The notes beneath the pieces are model-generated. The model was given only the letters and a program-made list of their open reading frames with translations, was not told the origin of the DNA and made no database searches. From NCBI GenBank assembly GCA_903887485.1, contig CAISPV010000016.1:1-64000 (forward strand): a DNA stretch of 64,000 bases. Reading direction: 5' to 3'. Made by a program: the position numbers and the translations under genes. This document shows positions 17,718 through 24,981 of the stretch, piece by piece; position 1 is the stretch's first letter, and each line of letters opens with the position of its first letter. The stretch comes from an uncultured Desulfobulbaceae bacterium (GTDB lineage: Bacteria; Desulfobacterota; Desulfobulbia; Desulfobulbales; Desulfocapsaceae).

Positions 17718-18497
17718 TTGAATACTCGCAGCTTATTTTTCCTCGTCTGTCTGGTTGTTGCTATGATGTCAGGTGGCTGGGGAGTTGACCAGGGTGCTTG
17801 CGCGCAATCTCAACCAGTTGTGGTGTCGCAGACCGAACAGGGAGTGCAGGCGTCACCAGATAAGCCTGCTGAAGATTCGGTTCTGAAGTCACAAAAGGAT
17901 CAGATTAATTATGTTATCGGCGTCAATTTAATCAATAACCTTAAAAAGCAGGGAGTCGATATTGACCTGAATCTGGTGATGAAAGGTATGCAGGATGCCT
18001 TTGCGGGTAATAAACTTCTTGTGTCTGATGCTGAGTTTGTAAAGGCTATCAAGCAGTATCAGACCGAGGTGCGGCGAAAGCGGGCCAAGATCATCGCCAC
18101 GGCAGCGGAAGACAATAGGACTGCGGGAGAAGCCTTTTTGACGGAGAACGGGAAAAAGGAAGGGGTTGTGACCTTGGCAAGCGGTTTGCAGTACCGGATT
18201 GTGAAGTCAGGCGATGGCGCAAAGCCAACTGACAGTGATAGAGTGGAGTGTCATTATCGGGGAACGTTGATTAATGGAACCGAGTTTGACAGTTCATACC
18301 GTATGGGACATCCCGCAACATTCAAGGTTAATGACGTTATTGCCGGCTGGAAAGAGGCGCTTAAACTCATGCCGGTTGGTTCAACCTGGCAGATTTTTTT
18401 TCCGTCACAGCTTGCTTATGGAGAGCAGGGTGTGAGCGGATCCATCGGTTCAAATGCCGCACTTATTTTTGAGGTCGAGCTTCTTGCCATCAAGTAA
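17718..18497 (+). CDS. FKBP-type peptidyl-prolyl cis-trans isomerase, exported
   Basis: A TTG start at 17718 is preferred: AAGGGGG lies five bases upstream and the product then begins with a proper signal peptide (NTRSLFFLVCLVVAMM). An ATG at 17655 in the same frame would add 21 polar residues with no ribosome site. The protein has an FKBP N-terminal dimerisation domain (INYVIGVNLINNLKKQGVDI...) and a C-terminal FKBP domain (LQYRIVKSGDGAKPT, VECHYRGTLINGTEFDSSY, VIAGWKEALKLMPVGS, IFFPSQLAYGE). This is the Mip/FkpA architecture. A periplasmic folding role is likely, perhaps for the secreted proteins encoded around it. Confidence 0.92.
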   Translation: MNTRSLFFLVCLVVAMMSGGWGVDQGACAQSQPVVVSQTEQGVQASPDKPAEDSVLKSQKDQINYVIGVNLINNLKKQGVDIDLNLVMKGMQDAFAGNKLLVSDAEFVKAIKQYQTEVRRKRAKIIATAAEDNRTAGEAFLTENGKKEGVVTLASGLQYRIVKSGDGAKPTDSDRVECHYRGTLINGTEFDSSYRMGHPATFKVNDVIAGWKEALKLMPVGSTWQIFFPSQLAYGEQGVSGSIGSNAALIFEVELLAIK

Positions 18498-18601
18498 ATG
18501 TTGGCGGTAAATGAAAACAGTAAAAATTGAAACCAAACATGATTTAAGTACGATTTGCTGATGAGTTAAGCGTGTCATTTAACTGAAAGGGGGAAAGGGA
18601 T

Positions 18602-18991
18602 ATGAAAAGAGTGTCTTGGATAGCCATATGCGTGTTGTTGTCGTTCATATGGATTCCCTTGGTGAACGCCGCGACGAAAAATAGCTCGTCAACTCAGGAG
18701 CAACAAGATCAGGTGCGAACATCCGTACAGAATGATCTGCTGATACAGCCCAGTACAAGGATGACTATTCCCTGGAAAGAGAAAGGCACGATGCCGCGTG
18801 AACGTCAGATCCAGAGTGATCCGATTATACAGCCACGGGCGGGTATTTCCTGGAAAGAGAAGGTGATGAGGGAACGCGCAATTCATAGTCGGGCTGAGGC
18901 CAGTCGAAATGCCTTGCTGAGACAAGCGGCACTTGACCGCGAAAATAAAAGCCAGAGCACCATGCAGCAAGCGTCACCAATGATGCCTTAA
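18602..18991 (+). CDS. Small exported protein with duplicated PWKEKG-type motif
   Basis: 129 residues; signal peptide MKRVSWIAICVLLSFIWIPLVNAA; GGGGGAAAGGG-like ribosome site just before the ATG. The mature part is polar and contains an internal duplication, LIQPSTRMTIPWKEKGTMPRER and IIQPRAGISWKEKVMRER, spaced about 27 residues apart. Family not recognised. It directly precedes the multicopper oxidase gene on the same strand, so it may be a small partner of that enzyme; this is inference from position only. Confidence 0.65.
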   Translation: MKRVSWIAICVLLSFIWIPLVNAATKNSSSTQEQQDQVRTSVQNDLLIQPSTRMTIPWKEKGTMPRERQIQSDPIIQPRAGISWKEKVMRERAIHSRAEASRNALLRQAALDRENKSQSTMQQASPMMP

Positions 18992-19032
18992 CCGATACCC
19001 TCTAAGCACTTTTAATATAAGTGGAGGAAAGA

Positions 19033-22000
19033 ATGACCAGAAAGCGATTGTCAACCATGATTGTCATGTTTGCGGCATTGGCGGTCCAAGTTTCAGCCAT
19101 TGGTCAGGAAGAAGCCGTGGCCAGTCCTCGTGACACCGGTATTCCGGATTACTTCAATACACCCAATTGGTCCAACAGCCCCCCGCTTCGGAAATTTGTC
19201 GATGGACTGCCAGGGCTTGGGGCTGCTCATAAAAACAATCTCGGCCAGTATATCCCGGTAGCTATTCCAGATCAGCTAACCTATCCGGGCTCCGATTATT
19301 ATGAAATTGAAATCGGTCAATATCGGGAGCGGATGCATAGTGATCTGCCGGTGGTAGCCGGAAGCTCAGGAGGGACCTTACTTCGGGGCTATCGGCAGAT
19401 TAATACGACGGTGCCGGAGGTGAAACAGTTCCACTATCTGGGGCCCTTGATTGTCAGCAGCAAGGACCGGGCGGTGCGTGTCAAGTTTGTTAATTCGCTG
19501 CCAACTGGTGCAGCCGGTGATCTCTTTATCCCAGTTGATACCACTATCATGGGAGCCGGGGAATTTGAAGTTGATTATGACCCGGAAACGAAGCAGCTCA
19601 AGCCTGCGACCACCGGCGTATTTACCCAGAACCGCGCCGATCTTCATCTTCATGGTGGCCGTACGCCTTGGATCAGTGACGGAACCGCCCATCAGTGGAT
19701 CACTCCAAAGACGGAAAGCACGGATTATCCCAAAGGTGTCAGTGTGGCCTATGTGCCGGATATGTGGTTTGATGCTGCAGGAAGCACAATTACTGCCTGC
19801 GCGGGAAAAACGACTTGTACAGTGGTTGGCGCCACAAATAATCCCGGTCCAGGGGCGCAAACCTACTACTGGACCAATCAGCAGAGTGCGAGGTTGATGT
19901 TTTATCATGATCATAGCTGGGGAATCACCCGCCTTGGTGTTTATGTTGGTGAAGCTGCAGGTTATTTAATCAGGGATCCTACGGAGACTAAGCTTATAGC
20001 GGACGGGCTTATTCCTGCTGATGAAATTCCACTGATTATTCAGGACAAGACTTATGTAGATGGTAATGCAGCAAGACCGACTTACGTCCTCAAGACGGAT
20101 CCGACCTGGATATGGGGAAGTCATCCGGGGACAATCGTGCCTTGGACTACCACAAATGCGGCTCCCGTGACCGGTGATCTCTGGTGGCCCCATGTATATA
20201 TGACTGCCCAGAATCCAGACAATCCTGATTTGAGCGGGATAAATGCCTATGGTCGATGGCATTATGGCCCTTGGTTTTACCCACCTACTCGAGAAATTCC
20301 CTATGGGCCGGTAGTAAATGTATATTACGATCCAAACTGTGTGCCGGATGCTACTAATAATTTTTTCTGTCAGCCGCCGGAGATGCCAGGGACGCCTAAT
20401 CCTTCCTGGGTCGGAGAGGCTTTCATGGATACCCCGGTAATCAATGGAACCCCTTATCCTACACTCACGGTAGCTCCCAAAGCCTATCGTTTGCGGATCC
20501 TGAATGCGGCTCATGACCGGTTCTGGAATCTTCAGTGGTATGTGGCGGATCCAGCCCAGGTCTTTCAGGGACGGCTGACGGAGATCAAGATGGTTCCCGC
20601 AGCACCGACCGCCGGGTATCCGGCGGGCTGGCCTACTGACGGCAGGGTAGGTGGCGTGCCAGCACCGGCCACCAGAGGACCAGCCATGATCCAGATCGGA
20701 ACGGAAGGCGGCTTCTTGCCGGCCCCGGTATTGTTGCCCAACCAGCCGGTTACATGGAACTATGATCCGACCACCTTTACGGCCGGAATAGTACTGCAAC
20801 AGAATCAGGGTGGCGGGACGTTGATGTTGGGACCAGCCGAACGGGCGGATGTCGTCATTGATTTCTCCAAGTTTGCCGGCAAGACCCTGATCCTCTATAA
20901 TGATGCACCTGCACCATGGCCGGCAATTGACCCGCATTATGATTATTTTACGGGTGCTCCGGACAACAGATCAATGGGTGGTGCCAATACAACTCCTGTC
21001 GGCTATGGCCCCAATACCCGGACGATCATGCAGGTTAAGATTTCGGGGGCGGGAGGTGTCGCGACTCCCGACGACTATAATCCAACGACATTAGCTAATC
21101 TGCAGACCGCGTTTAAATCAACCTCGACAACAAAGGGGGTTTTTGCAAGCGGACAGGAGCCGATCATTGTTGGACAAACTGCCTATAACAGCACGTATAA
21201 TAAAACATTTCCCGCAACCGCCCCTAATTGGGGACTGTCGCGAATTTCTGATACTTCTTTGAGTTTTATGAGGGTTGATGGCTCAATGGTGTCTAAATAT
21301 CCCATGAAACCCAAAGCCATGCATGATGAAATGGGTGCGGTGTATGATGATTATGGACGTATGAGCGCCAAGCTGGGTCTTGAGTTGCCATTTGTTTCTA
21401 ACTTGACTGCGAACTTTGTCATGCAAAACTTTATTGATCCACCTACCGAGATCGTGGCCAAGGATCAGGTTCAGATATGGAAGATTTCTCATAATGGTGT
21501 AGATACGCATCCTATTCACTTTCATATATTCGATGTACAGATTCTTAACCGGGTTGGCTGGGACGGATTTATCTATCCGCCTGATCCTAACGAATTGGGC
21601 TGGAAAGATACGATTAGAATAAACCCGCTGGAGGATACGATTGTTGCTCTCAGGCCTGCTCAATTCACATTCCCCTTTACGGTCCCTGAAAGCATTCGTC
21701 CACTTAATCCGGCATTTCCTCTGGGCTCTCCTGTTGGATTTACGAGCTTGGATCCGCTGACCGGGCAGGCACTCATCCCGGCAACGATTAATGAAATGTA
21801 CAACTTTGGCCATGAGTATCTATGGCATTGTCACATACTCAGTCACGAAGAAAGTGACATGATGCGTCCGATTGTCGTAAACCCCAACACCAAAGTTGAT
21901 ATTCTCTGGAGAAACAGCAGGGATGGCAAAAATCTGGACTGGTTTATGGATGGGATAACCACAGTTTCACAAACTTTACTTCCAGTGGAAGCGGACCAGA

Positions 22001-22626
22001 ACTGGAAAATTGTGGGTAGAGGTGACTTCAATGGTGATAGTAAGACTGATATCCTGTGGAGGAACACTTTGACGGGCGCGAACAGGGTCTGGTATATGGA
22101 TGGCAATATAAGGCTTGGGCAAGTGCCCATCCTTCCCATTGTTGCCGATCAGAACTGGAAGATTGTGGGTACCGGTGACTTTAATGGTGATGGTAAATCT
22201 GATATCCTCTGGAGAAATATCTCAACGGGCCAGAATAAGGTCTGGTATATGAATAAAATAATTTATTCAGGTAGTGGATCGATAGCAACGGTTCCCGGTT
22301 CAGCCTGGACAATTGCCGGTACCGGTGATTTTAATGGTGACGGTAAGTCTGACATTCTCTGGGAAAATACCTCGACCGGGGCAGTATTGGTTTGGTATAT
22401 GAATGGAGTGACCTTTCTGGGCAGTGGAACAACTACATCCGAAACTGATAAGAACTGGAAAATTGTAGGTGTTGGCGATTTTAATAACGATGTTAAGCCG
22501 GATATTCTTTGGAGGAACAGTGTGTCAGGTGCCAACAGGGTCTGGTATATGGATGGGATGGTAAGACTTGGGGTGGCCCCACTCCTTCCCACTATTACTG
22601 ATCTGAACTGGACAATTGTCAATTGA
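19033..22626 (+). CDS. Secreted multicopper oxidase fused to C-terminal FG-GAP/VCBS-type repeats
   Basis: Start at the ATG at 19033, with GGAGGA immediately upstream; signal peptide MTRKRLSTMIVMFAALAVQVSA; 1197 residues. All four copper-ligand motifs are present: HLHGG (~205), HDHSWG (~293), HPIHFHIF (~826) and WHCHILSHEESDMM (~930). Type 1, 2 and 3 copper sites are therefore expected to be complete. From ~residue 953 there are about four and a half repeats of ~50 residues with GDFNGDGKSDILWRN and VWYMDG, a calcium-binding beta-propeller (FG-GAP) signature. Large multicopper oxidases of this kind oxidise metals (Mn, Cu) or phenolics; the substrate here cannot be told. The nearby Cus and NosL-like genes make a copper link attractive. 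Confidence 0.92.
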   Translation: MTRKRLSTMIVMFAALAVQVSAIGQEEAVASPRDTGIPDYFNTPNWSNSPPLRKFVDGLPGLGAAHKNNLGQYIPVAIPDQLTYPGSDYYEIEIGQYRERMHSDLPVVAGSSGGTLLRGYRQINTTVPEVKQFHYLGPLIVSSKDRAVRVKFVNSLPTGAAGDLFIPVDTTIMGAGEFEVDYDPETKQLKPATTGVFTQNRADLHLHGGRTPWISDGTAHQWITPKTESTDYPKGVSVAYVPDMWFDAAGSTITACAGKTTCTVVGATNNPGPGAQTYYWTNQQSARLMFYHDHSWGITRLGVYVGEAAGYLIRDPTETKLIADGLIPADEIPLIIQDKTYVDGNAARPTYVLKTDPTWIWGSHPGTIVPWTTTNAAPVTGDLWWPHVYMTAQNPDNPDLSGINAYGRWHYGPWFYPPTREIPYGPVVNVYYDPNCVPDATNNFFCQPPEMPGTPNPSWVGEAFMDTPVINGTPYPTLTVAPKAYRLRILNAAHDRFWNLQWYVADPAQVFQGRLTEIKMVPAAPTAGYPAGWPTDGRVGGVPAPATRGPAMIQIGTEGGFLPAPVLLPNQPVTWNYDPTTFTAGIVLQQNQGGGTLMLGPAERADVVIDFSKFAGKTLILYNDAPAPWPAIDPHYDYFTGAPDNRSMGGANTTPVGYGPNTRTIMQVKISGAGGVATPDDYNPTTLANLQTAFKSTSTTKGVFASGQEPIIVGQTAYNSTYNKTFPATAPNWGLSRISDTSLSFMRVDGSMVSKYPMKPKAMHDEMGAVYDDYGRMSAKLGLELPFVSNLTANFVMQNFIDPPTEIVAKDQVQIWKISHNGVDTHPIHFHIFDVQILNRVGWDGFIYPPDPNELGWKDTIRINPLEDTIVALRPAQFTFPFTVPESIRPLNPAFPLGSPVGFTSLDPLTGQALIPATINEMYNFGHEYLWHCHILSHEESDMMRPIVVNPNTKVDILWRNSRDGKNLDWFMDGITTVSQTLLPVEADQNWKIVGRGDFNGDSKTDILWRNTLTGANRVWYMDGNIRLGQVPILPIVADQNWKIVGTGDFNGDGKSDILWRNISTGQNKVWYMNKIIYSGSGSIATVPGSAWTIAGTGDFNGDGKSDILWENTSTGAVLVWYMNGVTFLGSGTTTSETDKNWKIVGVGDFNNDVKPDILWRNSVSGANRVWYMDGMVRLGVAPLLPTITDLNWTIVN

Positions 22627-22730
22627 CATAGTCTGTATTTTTTTTGGCGGAAAATCTGTTGTTATTGTATTGAGTGGTTCCGCCGGATTTGCTGATTATT
22701 TGTTCAATTTTGTTTCTGTATGTGTGTTTT

Positions 22731-22780
22731 TAATAAGCAAGGGATCCACCTCCATTTGGGGGTGGATCCCTTGCTTATTA
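22731..22780 (+). terminator. Strong hairpin, probable terminator of the oxidase gene
   Basis: TAATAAGCAAGGGATCCACC (22731-22750) pairs perfectly with 22761-22780 over 20 bp, with a 10-base loop. It lies about 105 bases after the oxidase stop codon. There is no T-run after the stem, so it may act as a terminator only in part or protect the mRNA 3' end. Confidence 0.6.
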
Positions 22781-23049
22781 AATAGGAACTCAAGATTTAT
22801 TTCTGCCTTGCTCCTTCGATCTTTTTTCTTCTGTCCTGCCTGTTAAATCAAAAAATACTGTCTGCAATATTTGGTTTGTTATTTCAGCATGTTGGTCTTT
22901 CTTTATGACAGGCCATCCTCTTGTCATTTTCCGGATAATGTTTCTGTTGTGTCTTCTGTTGCGTATTTTGTTTCACTGCTGTACATTCTGTAGTATTCTT
23001 ATCTTTAAGTATTTGAAGGAAGTCGTTTTTTATAAATTTGGGAAAAATC

Positions 23050-23077
23050 TTGACAAGTGGTCTCCTCCTGCTATAAA
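23050..23077 (+). promoter_or_regulatory. Sigma70-type promoter of the dcw cluster (PmraZ)
   Basis: TTGACA at 23050-23055 and TATAAA at 23072-23077 are separated by 16 bp. This is near-consensus, about 60 bases upstream of the mraZ ATG. Predicted transcription start is near 23084, immediately before the MraZ-box array, so bound MraZ would block promoter clearance. Confidence 0.8.
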
Positions 23078-23086
23078 AGGGTAAAT

Positions 23087-23136
23087 AGTGGTGTAAAGTG
23101 GTGAAGAAGGGAACGTGGTGGAAGAGGGTGGCGGGA
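23087..23136 (+). promoter_or_regulatory. MraZ-binding box array with 10-bp period
   Basis: Five consecutive 10-base units run from 23087: GTGG starts at 23088, 23098, 23118 and 23128, with a variant AGGG at 23108. The second unit reads AAAGTGG, matching the repeated motif described for MraZ operators in other bacteria. One-helical-turn spacing fits the ring-shaped MraZ oligomer. An extra GTGG lies inside the promoter spacer (23057-23060). Confidence 0.75.
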
Positions 23137-23140
23137 GGCC

Positions 23141-23611
23141 ATGGAAAACAGCAACTTGACAACCAGCAGATTTCGCGGCAGGTCGGAACACGCGCTCGAT
23201 ATCAAGGGACGATTGAATATCCCCAGCCGTTTCCGGGATGTTCTGGCGCAGTATGAGTCCGAGGAGCTGATGGTGACCAATTGGGGTGCCCATCTGCGTG
23301 CCTTTCCGGTCTCGCAGTGGGAGATCCTGGAAAACAAGTTGCTGACTAATGGCCGTGAACAGCCCGGTCTGACCAATTTTATTCGTCTGGTGGTCTCTGG
23401 CGTTACTCCCTGCCTTCCTGATAAACAGGGGCGAGTGTTACTGCCGCCATCGCTGCGTAGTGAGGCTGGCATTGTTCAGGATGTAGTCTTGGCTGGAATG
23501 CTTGATTATGTCGAGATCTGGGATAAAGGCGCATGGGAGCTGGAGAATCAGGCCACCCGTGACAATTTTGGGGATTACAAGGAGAGTCTGGCCAGGTTGG
23601 GGATTTTCTGA
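23141..23611 (+). CDS. mraZ: Transcriptional regulator MraZ
   Basis: First gene of the dcw cluster; an AbrB-fold DNA-binding protein that represses its own operon. The 156 residues contain the two tandem MraZ half-domains with DNA-contacting loops, DIKGRLNIPSRFR (~25-37) and DKQGRVLLPPSLR (~94-106). GGGAGGCC before the ATG supplies the ribosome site. The stop overlaps the rsmH start (TGATG), coupling their translation. The operator array directly upstream supports autoregulation. Confidence 0.95.
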   Translation: MENSNLTTSRFRGRSEHALDIKGRLNIPSRFRDVLAQYESEELMVTNWGAHLRAFPVSQWEILENKLLTNGREQPGLTNFIRLVVSGVTPCLPDKQGRVLLPPSLRSEAGIVQDVVLAGMLDYVEIWDKGAWELENQATRDNFGDYKESLARLGIF

Positions 23612-24510
23612 TGGATCCTGATCGGTCGGAAGCGTCAATTCATTGTTCGGTACTGCCCGAAGAAATTCTTACTTATCTTGCTCCCCGTTCAGGTGGAGTG
23701 TATGTGGATGGCACTTTAGGTCTTGGCGGGCATACCGAGGCGATTTTGCGTCACTCCGCGCCGGATGGACGGGTCATCGCCTTTGAATGGGATGAGGCCG
23801 CCATTGCCAGGAGTCGGGTCAGGTTGCAGCCCTTTGGCGATCGTTTGACCATTGTCAGGCGTAATTTTGCCGAGATTGCCGATGGACTTGCCGAGCTGGG
23901 AGTGGAACAGGTGGATGGCGTGCTCATTGATATCGGTCTTTCATCGTTGCAACTGGACTTGGGCGGCCGCGGCTTCAGCTTCCAGCGAGATGAGCCCCTT
24001 GATATGCGGATGGATACCAGGCGAGAAGTGACGGCCGCATCAATGCTTGCGTCGTGTACCGAGAAAGAGCTGGCAGATATTTTTTTTTATTACGGGGATG
24101 AAAAACAGGCCAGACCAATAGCCCGTGAGATCGTACGGTCCCGCTTTCCTGAAAAGATCGTAACCTCTGGACAATTGGCTGCTGTTGTGGCCCGGGCTAT
24201 TCCGCGCCGTTTTCATCCAGAAAAGATTCATGTGGCGACCAAGGTTTTTCAGGCTTTACGGATCGCGGTGAACAGTGAGTTAGAAAATCTGGCACGGATC
24301 CTTGATGATGTGCCGCCACTGCTTCGATCTGGGGCCAGGTTTTGTGTGATTTCGTTTCACTCTCTGGAAGACCGGATGGTGAAACGAAAATTCAGGGAAC
24401 AGGGTGATATGGAGATCCTTACTGCTAAACCTGTAATGCCTTCACCTGCGGAGATTGCAGCAAATTACAGGTCGCGCAGCGCACGATTGAGAGTAGCGGT
24501 CAAGAAGTGA
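23611..24510 (+). CDS. rsmH: 16S rRNA (cytosine1402-N4)-methyltransferase RsmH
   Basis: Methylates N4 of C1402 in 16S rRNA using SAM. 299 residues. The motifs are VDGTLGLGGHTEAIL (SAM site), DGVLIDIGLSSLQLD, FSFQRDEPLDMRMD, HVATKVFQALRIAVN and ISFHSLEDRMVKRKFR, all typical of MraW/RsmH. Overlaps mraZ by one base and is followed by the ftsL-like gene after 57 bases. Confidence 0.95.
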   Translation: MDPDRSEASIHCSVLPEEILTYLAPRSGGVYVDGTLGLGGHTEAILRHSAPDGRVIAFEWDEAAIARSRVRLQPFGDRLTIVRRNFAEIADGLAELGVEQVDGVLIDIGLSSLQLDLGGRGFSFQRDEPLDMRMDTRREVTAASMLASCTEKELADIFFYYGDEKQARPIAREIVRSRFPEKIVTSGQLAAVVARAIPRRFHPEKIHVATKVFQALRIAVNSELENLARILDDVPPLLRSGARFCVISFHSLEDRMVKRKFREQGDMEILTAKPVMPSPAEIAANYRSRSARLRVAVKK

Positions 24511-24567
24511 CAGTTTGAGTCTTGTCGTATCAGAGTTTGTATTAAGTAACAAACACAGGAGCGTATC

Positions 24568-24930
24568 ATGTTGATCAACCATTCTACCCCAGCATATTGT
24601 CGTCCCATGATATCATCCTCGATGCGTCGACAGGTATGTCAAAAAGTCCTCGGCCTGATTGGCCCCAAAGTATTGTGGATAGCTGTAGGAAAGGTCTTGC
24701 TTCTTTTTTTCCCTTTGTTGTTTCTGGTTAATTTCTGGCTCTCTTCCTCTGCGGAGCGGAATGCTGCAACAATCCTGGCTGCCGAGGAAGGTCGTTATGC
24801 CCTTACGGATGAAAATATTAAGCTCAGGGCTGAGCGAGCCCGTCTTTATTCTCCTGAGTCTCTCAATACAATGGCGGCAAAACAGCTGGCCCTGTATGTC
24901 CCTGAAAAAGGGCAGATCACCCGGTTTTAG
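24568..24930 (+). CDS. ftsL: FtsL-like cell division protein
   Basis: 120 residues: basic cytoplasmic tail, one transmembrane segment (VLLLFFPLLFLVNFWLSS) and a periplasmic alpha-helical, heptad-rich part (NAATILAAEEGRYALTDENIKLRAERARLYSPESLNTMAAK). FtsL sequences diverge widely, so the call rests on this layout and on position between rsmH and the ftsI-position gene. FtsL with FtsB normally activates the FtsW-FtsI septal synthase; here both members of that pair are abnormal or missing in the cluster. AGGAG precedes the ATG. Confidence 0.75.
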   Translation: MLINHSTPAYCRPMISSSMRRQVCQKVLGLIGPKVLWIAVGKVLLLFFPLLFLVNFWLSSSAERNAATILAAEEGRYALTDENIKLRAERARLYSPESLNTMAAKQLALYVPEKGQITRF

Positions 24931-24981
24931 GGCTTCAATTCTTTTCTACTGTCTGTTAACAGCGGCTGAATCAGGATTAAG

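Larger units (their letters stand above)
22627..23140. other. Intergenic region between the oxidase gene and mraZ
   Basis: 514 bases with no supportable gene. It contains a perfect 20-bp hairpin (22731-22780), about 270 bases of AT-rich sequence in which nothing else was recognised, then the mraZ promoter and its operator array. Confidence 0.7.

Noticed and set aside
22731-22780. The 20-bp perfect inverted repeat as an insertion-sequence end or CRISPR repeat
   Set aside because: Only one copy is seen, the arms are 10 bases apart, and it lies just downstream of a stop codon, as a terminator or mRNA-protecting hairpin would.
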